Positions 1 to 7,516 are shown, counted from the first letter of the stretch. The stretch is DNA of 10,344 nucleotides from Pseudobutyrivibrio sp. (GCA_024691465.1 JAILNO010000034.1:1-10344); one strand, 5' to 3'. The notes: a model not told the origin generated them from the sequence alone. Translations and numbers: made by a program.

Positions 1-906
1 AACGAGCTGGCTGAGAAGTTAGGCCTATCGACTAATCTGGTACCTCCACTATATGAGTGTGATGAGATAGTAGGACAGGTTACTGAAAAAGCAGCTAAGC
101 TCACAGGACTTGCAGCAGGGACTCCAGTAGTGGCTGGAGGATTAGACGCAGCTTGTGGAGCACTGGGGGCCGGAGTATATAAGGCAGGACAGACACAGGA
201 ACAAGGAGGCCAGGCTGGTGGCATGAGCATATGTACCGATAAGGCACTGGCCCACAAATCACTGATTCTAAGTCCCCATGTGGTAACTGGTATGTGGCTT
301 CTTCAGGGAGGTTCTGTAGGAGGAGGCGGAGCCCTCAGATGGTTTAAGCAGGAATTCGGTCAGGATGAGAGCTTCGATGATCTTACTAAGGAGGCGGAAA
401 AGGTACCCGCTGGCTCAGAGGGAGTAGTATTCCTACCATATATGGCAGGGGAGCGTTCTCCTATATGGGATCCTGATTCCAAGGGAGTGTTCTACGGACT
501 CTCCTTTGATAAGACCAAGGCTCATATGACCAGAGCAGTGCTGGAAGGAGTTGCTTTTTCATTAGAGCACAATATGAGAGTTGCTGCTGAGACTGGAGTT
601 CAGGTGGGAGTCCTCAATGCCATGGGGGGAGCTGCCAATTCTAAGCTTTGGACTCAGATTAAGTCTGATGTAACAGGTCTTCCAATAGATGTGCCTGCAT
701 CTGATACAGCAACTACTCTAGGAGCTGTGCTTCTGGCGGGTATAGGATGTGGGCTATACAGCTCATACTCTGAAGCAGTGGAATACACCATAGATATTAA
801 AAAGAGCTATAAACCGAATATGGAGAATCATGAGATTTATAAGAAATCCATGGATCTATATTTGGAGTTATACAAGGATCTAAAAGAAACGTACAAAAGG
901 TATTAG
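1..906 (+). CDS. FGGY-family carbohydrate kinase, xylulokinase-like (5' end outside window)
   Basis: ATP-dependent sugar kinase, probably phosphorylating a ketose or polyol in the cytoplasm. The reading frame is open from base 1, so the roughly 200-residue N-terminal half (first sugar-binding domain) lies upstream; the 301 visible residues are the C-terminal part. Visible landmarks are AGGLDAACGALG, whose Asp (codon 145-147) aligns with the catalytic base of xylulokinase GGGDNAAG; MAGERSPIWDPDSKGVFYGL (about 441-500), matching the xylulokinase SGERTP...KGVFFGL block; and MGGAANSKLWTQIKSDVTG (622-678), the adenosine-binding block of the family. An internal GTG at 130 is not a real start, because homology continues upstream of it. 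An oddity is GGQAGG where xylulokinases have LGTSG. The next gene starts 18 bases after the stop, so the two are probably co-transcribed. The family is secure; the substrate is unknown (xylulose, ribulose, fuculose, tagatose or polyols are all possible). Confidence 0.9.
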   Translation, partial: NELAEKLGLSTNLVPPLYECDEIVGQVTEKAAKLTGLAAGTPVVAGGLDAACGALGAGVYKAGQTQEQGGQAGGMSICTDKALAHKSLILSPHVVTGMWLLQGGSVGGGGALRWFKQEFGQDESFDDLTKEAEKVPAGSEGVVFLPYMAGERSPIWDPDSKGVFYGLSFDKTKAHMTRAVLEGVAFSLEHNMRVAAETGVQVGVLNAMGGAANSKLWTQIKSDVTGLPIDVPASDTATTLGAVLLAGIGCGLYSSYSEAVEYTIDIKKSYKPNMENHEIYKKSMDLYLELYKDLKETYKRY

Positions 907-924
907 AACTAGGAGGAGAATAAA

Positions 925-1974
925 ATGAAAGCAGGAGTGGTTCATGCAAAGGATGACATTAGGTTTGAGGAGATTGATAAGCCTAAAGCTGAGCCAGGCA
1001 AGGTAGTTGTTAAGGTTAAGTACACAGGAATATGTGGTTCTGATGTGCCTAGAGTAAATGGGGATGCATGCCATTACTATCCTAATGTATTAGGTCATGA
1101 ATTCTCAGGTGTAGTTGATGAGGTAGGAGAGGGAGTTACCCGTCTAAAAAAGGGAGACAAGGTAGCAGGTATTCCTCTGGTGCCATGTATGAAATGCGAG
1201 GATTGTCAGAAGGGTAATTATTCATTATGTAAGCACTATAGTTTCATAGGCTCAAGAGAGTTTGGTAGCTTCGCAGAGTATGTATCAGTTCCAGAACTCA
1301 ATGCACTTAAGTTTGACGATTCAGTGAGCTTTGAAAAGGCAGCGCTATTTGAGCCAGCCACAATAGCCCTACATGGACTTAGAAGAGTGGGATATGTAGG
1401 CGGCAAGAATGTAGCTATCTTAGGTGGAGGAACCATCGGTCTTCTCACAATGCAGTGGGCTAAGATCTTTGGAGCTAAGTCAGTTACCGTCTTTGATATA
1501 TTAGATGATCGCCTAGAGCTTGCTAAGAAAATTGGTGCTGACTATGGCGTCAATTCAGGCAAGGATGGCTATATGGATGAGGTGAAGAAAATTACAGAGG
1601 GCAGAGGTTTCGACTATGTATATGAGACAGCGGGTAATACCATTACCATGAAGATGGCCTTCAAGCTGGCTGCTAACAAGGCAGGGGTATGCTTCATCGG
1701 AACTCCTACCAGAGAATTAAGCTTCACAGTGGATGAGTGGGAGCAGATGAATCGTAAGGAATTCACTCTTACAGGCTCTTGGATGAGTTATTCATCACCA
1801 TTCCCTGGAGATGAGTGGACTCTTACAGCACATTACTTCAAGACTGGAGAGCTTAAGTACGATGACTCATTCATCTTCAAGAAGATTCCTCTTAAGGATA
1901 TAGCTTCAGCATTTGAAATGTATAAGACACCAGGAATGGTTAAGGGAAAGATACTAATAGATAGCGAACAATAA
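925..1974 (+). CDS. Zinc-dependent medium-chain polyol dehydrogenase, GatD-like (galactitol-1-phosphate 5-dehydrogenase family)
   Basis: Predicted NAD-dependent oxidation of a polyol (or polyol phosphate) to a ketose in the cytoplasm. The 349-residue length is normal for medium-chain dehydrogenases. Catalytic zinc ligands are C37, H58, E59 (GHE) and probably E143; the structural zinc cysteines are C88, C91, C94 and C102. The Rossmann motif GGGTIG is at 167-172, and D191 at the end of the second strand favours NAD over NADP. Several stretches recall E. coli GatD: GSDVPR, HYYPNVLGHEFSG, YSFIGSR and GSWMSYSSPFPGDEW near residue 290. This points to galactitol-1-phosphate 5-dehydrogenase rather than generic sorbitol dehydrogenase. 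However, no PTS is visible and import is by an ABC system, so a free polyol substrate is equally possible. Start ATG 925 follows AGGAGG at 911-916. It sits between the kinase and an aldo/keto reductase in a tight operon. Confidence 0.88.
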   Translation: MKAGVVHAKDDIRFEEIDKPKAEPGKVVVKVKYTGICGSDVPRVNGDACHYYPNVLGHEFSGVVDEVGEGVTRLKKGDKVAGIPLVPCMKCEDCQKGNYSLCKHYSFIGSREFGSFAEYVSVPELNALKFDDSVSFEKAALFEPATIALHGLRRVGYVGGKNVAILGGGTIGLLTMQWAKIFGAKSVTVFDILDDRLELAKKIGADYGVNSGKDGYMDEVKKITEGRGFDYVYETAGNTITMKMAFKLAANKAGVCFIGTPTRELSFTVDEWEQMNRKEFTLTGSWMSYSSPFPGDEWTLTAHYFKTGELKYDDSFIFKKIPLKDIASAFEMYKTPGMVKGKILIDSEQ

Positions 1975-1997
1975 TTACGTAAAAGGGAGGAAAAGAA

Positions 1998-3008
1998 ATG
2001 GAAATCGATGCAACTAAGGTGCCTCAGATTAGGCTTAATACAGGGGATATGGTCCCTTGTATCGGAATAGGAACCTTCGGCTCAGATAGATTCTCAGCAG
2101 ATGAGGTATCTAATGCGGTGGCAGGAGCTATCAGATGTGGATATAGAATGTTAGACTGCGCTGCTTGCTATGGTAACGAGGCTGAGATTGGAAAGGTAAT
2201 TAAGGCTGCACTGGATGCAGGTGAGTGTAAGAGAGAAGAGCTCTACATCATGACTAAGGTATGGAATGACATGCACAGACATGTGGAGGAGAGCTGCAAG
2301 AAGAGTATTGCAGATCTTCAGTGTGATTATATAGATCTATTCTATATTCACTGGCCATTTCCTAACTATCATGCACCACATTGTGATGTAAGCTCAAGGA
2401 ATCCTGATTCTAAACCATTTTCAGTGGAAGAATTCATGGATACATACAGACAGTGTGAGGCTATGGTCAAGAAGGGACTTATAAGACATATAGGTATTTC
2501 TAACATGACTATTCCTAAGCTTGAGCAGGTAATTGACAAGTTTGAGATTAAGCCAGTGGCATGTGAGATTGAGTTACATCCATGTATGCAGCAGCAGGAA
2601 CTCTTTGATTATCTGGTAGCTCATGATATTCAGCCTGTTGGTTACATGCCTATGGGCTCACCTATGAGACCTGAGAGAGATATGGAGCCAGATGATATAG
2701 CAGACCTTCAGCTTCCTGAGATGAAGAAGATCGCAGAGGCTCATGGTGTACACCCTGCAATCATTGCATTGAAGTGGGCTGTTCAGAGGGGGCAGATACC
2801 TATTCCATTCTCAATTCATAATTATGTAAGTAATCTAGAGTGCACTATGACAGAGCCACTTACAGATGAAGAAATGGCAATTATTAAGACTCTTGAAAAG
2901 AACAACAGATTGGTAAAGGGACAGGTATTCCTATGGCCAGGAGCTACTGATTGGCATGATTTATGGGATGAGGATGGAGTTATAGTTGACTGCCCTGACG
3001 CTAAATAA
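1998..3008 (+). CDS. Aldo/keto reductase (aldose/xylose reductase-like)
   Basis: NAD(P)H-dependent reductase of an aldose, aldehyde or ketone; cytoplasmic. The AKR catalytic tetrad is complete: D53, Y58 (in DCAACYGNE), K87 (TKVWN) and H118 (IHWPF). GIGISNM-type sequence appears as RHIGISNMTIPKLEQV near 163-178, followed by EIELHPCMQQQEL, the typical strand with a cofactor-side Glu/Gln region, and IPIPFSIHN near 270, where most AKRs have IPKS. Loss of that Lys-Ser pair may affect the cofactor phosphate site. At 336 residues it is longer than most bacterial AKRs (about 270-290) and nearer to xylose or aldose reductases; the last 30 or so residues (LVKGQVFLWPG to the end) form a C-terminal extension. 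GGGAGG-type SD (GGGAGG at 1985-1990) supports ATG 1998. It is 23 bases after the dehydrogenase and is the last gene before a 121-base gap. It could make a polyol from the imported aldose, or detoxify the aldehyde released by the aldolase. Confidence 0.88.
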   Translation: MEIDATKVPQIRLNTGDMVPCIGIGTFGSDRFSADEVSNAVAGAIRCGYRMLDCAACYGNEAEIGKVIKAALDAGECKREELYIMTKVWNDMHRHVEESCKKSIADLQCDYIDLFYIHWPFPNYHAPHCDVSSRNPDSKPFSVEEFMDTYRQCEAMVKKGLIRHIGISNMTIPKLEQVIDKFEIKPVACEIELHPCMQQQELFDYLVAHDIQPVGYMPMGSPMRPERDMEPDDIADLQLPEMKKIAEAHGVHPAIIALKWAVQRGQIPIPFSIHNYVSNLECTMTEPLTDEEMAIIKTLEKNNRLVKGQVFLWPGATDWHDLWDEDGVIVDCPDAK

Positions 3009-3078
3009 TTTCAAAATATAATTAAGTGAATATTGTCATACTTTTTTTCTTGATTTACCTAGAATAAAAGTTTAACTA

Positions 3079-3087
3079 TGAGATAAT
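3079..3087 (+). promoter_or_regulatory. Candidate extended -10 promoter for the aldolase/ABC operon
   Basis: TGAGATAAT has an extended -10 element (TG, one base, then GATAAT, five of six matches to TATAAT). No good -35 hexamer lies at 16-18 bases; TTGATT at 3050-3055 is too far away, and extended -10 promoters often tolerate this. It lies in the only sizeable intergenic gap of the plus-strand cluster and would start transcription near 3093-3096, just before the palindrome at 3101-3118. It is a sequence match only. Confidence 0.5.
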
Positions 3088-3100
3088 TTATGTATACAAA

Positions 3101-3118
3101 AAGCGAACCGTTTCGCTT
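3101..3118 (+). promoter_or_regulatory. LacI/GalR-type operator-like palindrome, overlapping the leader just before the aldolase SD
   Basis: AAGCGAACCGTTTCGCTT is an 18-base imperfect palindrome with a central CpG. Eight of nine base pairs are symmetric; only the positions flanking the central CG (C against T) break symmetry. A/T-rich arms around CpG with GAA...TTC half-sites are typical of LacI/GalR-family operators. It departs from the CcpA cre consensus in the outer TG/CA positions, so a pathway-specific regulator is more likely. It lies about 14 bases past the candidate -10 and directly abuts the SD GGGAGG (3119-3124), an ideal place for repression. In RNA the same bases could fold as a 7-bp hairpin with a 4-base loop. 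No LacI gene is visible in the window. Confidence 0.62.
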
Positions 3119-3129
3119 GGGAGGATAAA

Positions 3130-3978
3130 ATGGCTTTTGTAACCACAGAAGAGATGCTTAAGAAAGCAGATGAAAATGGATATGCCGTTGGAGCTTTTAA
3201 CGTAGAGAACATGGAGATGGTTATGGCTGTAATAAAGGCTTGTGAGGAACTTAATTCTCCAGCAATACTACAGACTACACCTTCCACGGTAAAGTACGCA
3301 GGACTTGATATGTATTACGCCAATGTATCGGCAGCAGCTAAGCGTGCTAGCGTTCCAATCGCATTACATCTAGATCATGGAAACAGCTTCGATTTAGCTA
3401 TGCAGGCACTGAGAGCTGGGTATACATCAATCATGATTGATGGTTCACATGATTCTTTTGAAGACAATATAGCAGTATCTAAGAGAGTAGCAGATGCTTG
3501 CAAGGCAAATGGGGTGCCTGTAGAAGCAGAGCTTGGCAAGGTAGGTGGCAAGGAGGACGACACAGAGTGTAATGATCCTGGATACACTGATCCTAAGGAT
3601 GCTGTTAAGTTCGTAGAAGAAACTGGCATTAGTTCACTGGCAGTTGCAATTGGAACTGCTCACGGAATATACAAGGGAGAGCCTAAATTAGATTTCGATA
3701 GATTATCAGAAATCAGAAAGGTGGTTCACATTCCGTTAGTTCTACATGGCGCATCCGGAGTGCCTGATGAATCAGTGAAAGAATGTATTAAAAGGGGTAT
3801 AAGCAAGGTTAACTTTGCAACAGAGCTAAGAATTGCATATAGCGATGGAATAAAGGCTTATCTGAAGGAGAACCCAGATGCCTTCGATCCAAAGAAATAC
3901 GATGCAGTTGGTATGGCCAATGTTACAGAGTTAGTCAAAAACAAGATTAGGGTTTGTGGCAGTGAGAACAAGGCTTAA
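3130..3978 (+). CDS. Class II ketose-bisphosphate aldolase, GatY/KbaY (tagatose-1,6-bisphosphate aldolase)-like
   Basis: Zinc-dependent aldolase that should cleave a ketose 1-phosphate or 1,6-bisphosphate to dihydroxyacetone phosphate and an aldehyde. The 282-residue length matches GatY/KbaY (about 284-286) rather than the longer E. coli FbaA. Active-site residues are in place: D82 and zinc ligand H83 in HLDHG, the E134 region in VEAELGKVGGKEDD, H178 in GTAHGIY and H206 in LVLHGASG, with the C1-phosphate motif KVNFATEL near 228-235. YTDP...FVEETGIDSLAVAIGTAHG-type sequence (about 152-179, here GISS for GIDS) closely follows E. coli GatY. The start ATG is 5 bases after GGGAGG at 3119-3124. It heads the second gene block, right behind the promoter and palindrome, and is followed 43 bases later by the ABC transporter. 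Whether it acts on tagatose, fructose or another ketose phosphate cannot be decided from sequence. A related alternative is an IolJ-type aldolase. Confidence 0.88.
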   Translation: MAFVTTEEMLKKADENGYAVGAFNVENMEMVMAVIKACEELNSPAILQTTPSTVKYAGLDMYYANVSAAAKRASVPIALHLDHGNSFDLAMQALRAGYTSIMIDGSHDSFEDNIAVSKRVADACKANGVPVEAELGKVGGKEDDTECNDPGYTDPKDAVKFVEETGISSLAVAIGTAHGIYKGEPKLDFDRLSEIRKVVHIPLVLHGASGVPDESVKECIKRGISKVNFATELRIAYSDGIKAYLKENPDAFDPKKYDAVGMANVTELVKNKIRVCGSENKA

Positions 3979-4006
3979 TCAAGGCAGTTATTAAAAACTA
4001 GAAGGT

Positions 4007-4024
4007 ATGGGGGAATAAAAATTG
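4007..4024 (+). promoter_or_regulatory. Ribosome-binding site deciding a TTG start
   Basis: The purine run GGGGGAA (4009-4015) precedes TTG at 4022-4024. The run itself is preceded by an out-of-use ATG (4007) whose frame ends at TAA 4016-4018. The spacing of eight bases to TTG and the loss of the N-terminal helix with any later start make TTG the best choice. A TTG start usually gives weaker initiation than ATG, which may tune the level of this permease. Confidence 0.65.
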
Positions 4025-4993
4025 GAGAAGATTAAACAGAATCCAATCGTAAAGAAAATTGGATTTAATAGAATAGTTTTAGTATGCGTCCTAATCCTCA
4101 TGTATGTATTATTCTGTGCATCAACAGGAGGAAAATTTGCAGGACTTCCAAGAATTCTTAGTGCATTAAATTATGCATATTTCTTAGGATTTTTATCCTT
4201 AGGCGTTACCTTTGTAATCGCCACAGGAGGAATCGATTTTTCTATTGGACCAGTAATGTTTTGTTCAGCATTGATATCGGGCTATTGCCTGACCAGCTAC
4301 GGAGTGCCAATGGGACTTGCACTAGTAATTAGTGTGTTCGTGGGCTTCTGCTTCGGTGTATTCAATGGATATCTGGTAGCTTATTGGTCAGTTCCACCTT
4401 TTATCGTATCCATGGCAAGTATGAATATTGCAAAAGGTATTGCCTCAGTATTTACCAAGACACAGTCAGTATCATGGCCACAGGCGGCAGCAGGTGGTTG
4501 GTTCAGGAAGCTGGTTAAGGTAGGAAATGTTCCTACAGGTTTAATCATTTTCATCGCAGCTGCAGTTATATGTGCAATCCTACTTAACAAGACCAAGCCT
4601 GGTAGATACATCCTCTGCTTAGGAAGTAACCGCGAGGCAGTTAGACTCTCAGGTGTTAATACCAAGAAGTGGGAGATGCTTGCATATGTAATTTGCGGAA
4701 TCCTAGTTGGTATCGGCGCTATATTCTTCGTAGGTGCTTATACAACTGTTCAGCCTGGATATGGTGATCAGTACAACAACGAAGCAATTGCAGGTTGTGT
4801 AATGGGTGGTACATCAATGGCTGGTGGACTTGCTTCTATAAGCGGAACTGTAATAGGTGTATTTATCATAGCTCTACTTCAGGAAGGTATTTTAGCACTT
4901 GGATTTACCAAGGATTATCAGCTGATTATTACAGGTATTATCGTTATCGTAGCAGTATATGCCGACGTTGTTGCAAGACGTCGTAAGAATTAA
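4022..4993 (+). CDS. Ribose/galactose-type ABC transporter permease (RbsC family), first of two, TTG start
   Basis: Integral membrane subunit forming half of the sugar channel of a CUT2-type importer. The 323 residues contain roughly eight to ten hydrophobic segments, the first at about 18-35. Family signatures are GGIDFSIG at 69-76, NGYLVAYWSVPPFIVSMAS in the central loop region, GRYILCLGSNREAVRLSGV (coupling-helix region for the ATPase) and the Gly-rich stretch AIAGCVMGGTSMAGGLASI near the C terminus. The start is TTG at 4022, supported by a GGGGG Shine-Dalgarno at 4009-4013, eight bases upstream; the ATG at 4007 in front of it is closed by TAA after three codons, and the next in-frame ATG would delete the first membrane helix. 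It is paralogous to the permease at 6522, with the ATPase gene between them, so a heterodimeric channel is likely. The substrate is inferred only as a sugar or sugar-like compound. Confidence 0.92.
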   Translation: MEKIKQNPIVKKIGFNRIVLVCVLILMYVLFCASTGGKFAGLPRILSALNYAYFLGFLSLGVTFVIATGGIDFSIGPVMFCSALISGYCLTSYGVPMGLALVISVFVGFCFGVFNGYLVAYWSVPPFIVSMASMNIAKGIASVFTKTQSVSWPQAAAGGWFRKLVKVGNVPTGLIIFIAAAVICAILLNKTKPGRYILCLGSNREAVRLSGVNTKKWEMLAYVICGILVGIGAIFFVGAYTTVQPGYGDQYNNEAIAGCVMGGTSMAGGLASISGTVIGVFIIALLQEGILALGFTKDYQLIITGIIVIVAVYADVVARRRKN

Positions 4994-5010
4994 CTGGGAG
5001 GGAGAATAAG

Positions 5011-6507
5011 ATGGGCGAAAATATACTTTCAATGAACGACATTGACAAATCTTTCCCAGGTGTACATGCTCTTGACCACGTACATTTCGATGTAAACCGT
5101 GGCGAGGTACATGCGTTAATGGGAGAGAATGGTGCTGGTAAGTCTACACTTATGAAGGTACTTACTGGTATCTATACTAAAGATTCAGGAACTATCATGT
5201 ATGAAGGCAAAGAAGTGGAGTTCCACAATGCTAGAGAGGCTCAGGATGCTGGTGTTGTAATCGTACATCAGGAGCTTAACATGGTAGGTCATTTAACAGT
5301 TGCACAGAACATCTTCATCGGTCGAGAGTTCAAAAAGGGAATCAAGATTGATGATAAAAAGATGAATGAGGAAGCTAAGAAGCTCTTCGATAGATTAAAT
5401 ATTGATATCGATCCTACAGCAACTATGTCAGACCTTACAGTTGGTAAGCAGCAGATGTGTGAGATTGCAAAGGCAATTTCTCATGAGGCTAAGGTAATCG
5501 TATTCGATGAGCCATCTGCAGCCCTTACAGAAGCTGAGATTCAAGAGTTATTTAAGATTATCCGTGACCTGAGAGAGCAGCAGTTAGGTATTGTATATAT
5601 CTCTCACAGAATGGATGAGATTAAGGTCATTACAGATAGAGTTACTGTAATGCGTGATGGTGGATATGTAGGAACCCTTATTACTAAGGATTGTACTAAG
5701 GATGACATCATCAATATGATGGTTGGTCGTGTTATCTACGAGGAGCCTAAGACTAAGAGCTTGGTTCCAGATGACGCACCAGTGGTACTGAAGGTTGAGC
5801 ATCTCAATGCAGGCAAGATGGTACAGGATGTAAGCTTCGAGTTAAGAAAGGGTGAGATCTTAGGATTCTCTGGACTTATGGGAGCTGGACGTACAGAGAC
5901 TGCTCGTGCGATATTCGGTGCTGATCCAAAGGAAAGTGGAGATATATATATCAATGGTAAGAAGGTTGATATCAATTCTCCAGAGGATGCAGTTAAGAAC
6001 GGAATAGGATACTTATCTGAGGATAGAAAACGATTCGGTATCGTTGTTCGTAAGACTATAGCAGAGAATTCAACGCTTGCTTCTCTCGACAGATATATGA
6101 AGGGAATCTTCATTGATAAAAAGAAAGAGAACGAAGTAACCAAGAAGTATGTTGATAGTCTTGCTACTAAGACTCCAAGTATCGATCAGTTGGTAGTTAA
6201 CTTATCAGGTGGTAATCAGCAGAAGGTTGTTATTGCCAAGTGGTTAGTTAGGGATTGCGAGATCCTTATCTTCGACGAACCAACCAGAGGTATTGATGTA
6301 GGTGCTAAGAATGAGATTTATAAGCTCATGAATAGACTTGCAGCTGAAGGTAAATCAATTATCATGATTTCTTCCGAAATGACTGAAATCCTTCGTATGA
6401 GTGACAGAATCATTGTTATGTGCGAGGGAAAAGTTACTGGTGAAATTGGAATTGAAGAGGTTTCACAGGAAAAGATTATGAACATGGCAACAAGAGATAT
6501 TCAGTAG
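5011..6507 (+). CDS. Sugar ABC transporter ATP-binding protein, double ABC domain (RbsA/MglA/XylG family)
   Basis: Cytoplasmic ATPase powering the adjacent permeases. At 498 residues it has the usual tandem-domain size. N domain: Walker A GENGAGKS at 38-45, signature-type LTVGKQQ from 142, Walker B D166-E167 in VFDEPSAAL, and the switch histidine in YISHRMDE. C domain: degenerate Walker A GLMGAGRTE from 288 (the Lys-Ser pair is lost, as is usual in this family), a canonical LSGGNQQKV signature from 398, and Walker B D422-E423 in IFDEPTRGIDVG. This asymmetric pattern is standard for RbsA and MglA, implying one fully competent and one atypical ATP site. The start ATG follows GGGAGG at about 4997-5002, 17 bases after the first permease. 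It lies between two different permease genes. The family is certain; the sugar cannot be read from the ATPase. Confidence 0.96.
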   Translation: MGENILSMNDIDKSFPGVHALDHVHFDVNRGEVHALMGENGAGKSTLMKVLTGIYTKDSGTIMYEGKEVEFHNAREAQDAGVVIVHQELNMVGHLTVAQNIFIGREFKKGIKIDDKKMNEEAKKLFDRLNIDIDPTATMSDLTVGKQQMCEIAKAISHEAKVIVFDEPSAALTEAEIQELFKIIRDLREQQLGIVYISHRMDEIKVITDRVTVMRDGGYVGTLITKDCTKDDIINMMVGRVIYEEPKTKSLVPDDAPVVLKVEHLNAGKMVQDVSFELRKGEILGFSGLMGAGRTETARAIFGADPKESGDIYINGKKVDINSPEDAVKNGIGYLSEDRKRFGIVVRKTIAENSTLASLDRYMKGIFIDKKKENEVTKKYVDSLATKTPSIDQLVVNLSGGNQQKVVIAKWLVRDCEILIFDEPTRGIDVGAKNEIYKLMNRLAAEGKSIIMISSEMTEILRMSDRIIVMCEGKVTGEIGIEEVSQEKIMNMATRDIQ

Positions 6508-6521
6508 ATGGAGGGAGAGTA

Positions 6522-7514
6522 ATGAACAACAAAGACGTAAAACAAAGATCCATCCTGGCAAGACTAGGAGGACAGAAATTCATCGTTCTTCTAGTAGTAA
6601 TTGTATTATTTGCAATATTTTCAATTGCCAGTGAGGACTTCAGGAAGTATACAACAGTACTTAGTATTCTTGATTATTCATACTATATCGTACTAATGGC
6701 AATCGGAGTTACTTTTCCACTGATTACTGGAGGAGTTGATCTCTCCATTGGTACAGGACTCATATGTTATTCACTGGCAGGAGGTTATCTAGTAGTTCAC
6801 TGTGGATGGCCAACAGTAGCTGGAATGCTTGTCAGTGTACTATTCGGTATTGCAATTGGATGCCTCAATGGTGTGCTTATAGCAGTTATGGATTTACCAC
6901 CATTCTTGGCTACACTGTGTACTTGTATGATTACAAGAGGTCTCGGAAGTATCTGCTCTAAGAGCTTTGGTATTTCATGGCCAACAGCAGGAACAGATGG
7001 TAGCTGGTTTAGAAATGTATTCAAAATCACTATCGGAAATACGAAGTATCCACTAGGATTTCTTTGGATTCTCCTTATCGTTGCTGCTATGGCCTTTGTA
7101 TTAAACCATACTAAGATTGGTAGATATACAATCGCCATAGGCAGTAACAAAGAAGCTGCAATCCTATCAGGAATCAATGTTAAGTTTTATCATATCATGG
7201 CATATGCAATCTCTGGTTTATTTGCAGGACTTGCCTCAATTGCATACTCTGCAGTATTTGCCACAGTTCAGCCTGGTACAGGTGCTGGCTTCGAGCTAGA
7301 GGCCATCGGTGGTGCAATTATCGGAGGTGTATCTGCTACAGGTGGAGCGGGAAGTATAGGAGGTACACTCATAGGTGTATTCGTCATCTGCTTACTTAAG
7401 ACAGGACTTCCTTTCGTAGGACTACAGGCTAACTGGCAACAGATTATTACAGGCTTAGTACTCATCGCTGCTGTTATGGTTGATATTATTAAGAAACGCC
7501 GTCAGGCTAAATAA
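6522..7514 (+). CDS. Ribose/galactose-type ABC transporter permease (RbsC family), second of two
   Basis: Second integral membrane subunit of the importer, 330 residues with about eight to ten hydrophobic segments, the first at 20-36. It carries the same landmarks as the first permease: GGVDLSIG at 70-77, NGVLIAVMDLPPFLATLCT, GRYTIAIGSNKEAAILSGI and a Gly-rich AIGGAIIGGVSATGGAGSI segment near the C terminus. The differences in the loop motif (VDLSIG against IDFSIG; DLPPF against SVPPF) show that the two are diverged paralogues and not a recent duplication. ATG 6522 lies 14 bases after the ATPase stop and follows GGAGGG at 6510-6515. Simple ribose systems use one permease as a homodimer; two permeases suggest a heterodimer as in LsrCD, YtfT/YjfF or rhamnose systems. 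Confidence 0.92.
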   Translation: MNNKDVKQRSILARLGGQKFIVLLVVIVLFAIFSIASEDFRKYTTVLSILDYSYYIVLMAIGVTFPLITGGVDLSIGTGLICYSLAGGYLVVHCGWPTVAGMLVSVLFGIAIGCLNGVLIAVMDLPPFLATLCTCMITRGLGSICSKSFGISWPTAGTDGSWFRNVFKITIGNTKYPLGFLWILLIVAAMAFVLNHTKIGRYTIAIGSNKEAAILSGINVKFYHIMAYAISGLFAGLASIAYSAVFATVQPGTGAGFELEAIGGAIIGGVSATGGAGSIGGTLIGVFVICLLKTGLPFVGLQANWQQIITGLVLIAAVMVDIIKKRRQAK

Positions 7515-7516
7515 GA

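Noticed and set aside
130..906. Kinase starting at GTG 130 as a truncated gene
   Set aside because: The frame is open and shows FGGY-type sequence upstream to base 1, so the gene is cut by the window edge, not truncated in the genome as far as can be seen.
3024..3048. Possible terminator after the aldo/keto reductase (AAGTGA ... TC-AT-ACTT followed by a T-run)
   Set aside because: The stem is only six A/T-rich pairs with a two-base bulge and would be unstable; the T-run alone is not enough to call a terminator. Read-through from the first gene block remains possible.
3101..3118. CcpA cre site
   Set aside because: The central CG and flanking A/T fit, but the outer TG/CA positions of the cre consensus are replaced by GC, so a different LacI-family protein is more likely.
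5736..6143. Long open frame on the minus strand (135 codons) inside the ATPase gene
   Set aside because: It lies fully within a well-conserved ABC ATPase, has no plausible Shine-Dalgarno or recognisable domain, and is a codon-bias shadow.
6508..6522. Five-codon mini-ORF (ATG GAG GGA GAG TAA) whose stop overlaps the start of the second permease
   Set aside because: It consists almost entirely of the Shine-Dalgarno sequence of the permease gene; chance is the simplest explanation.
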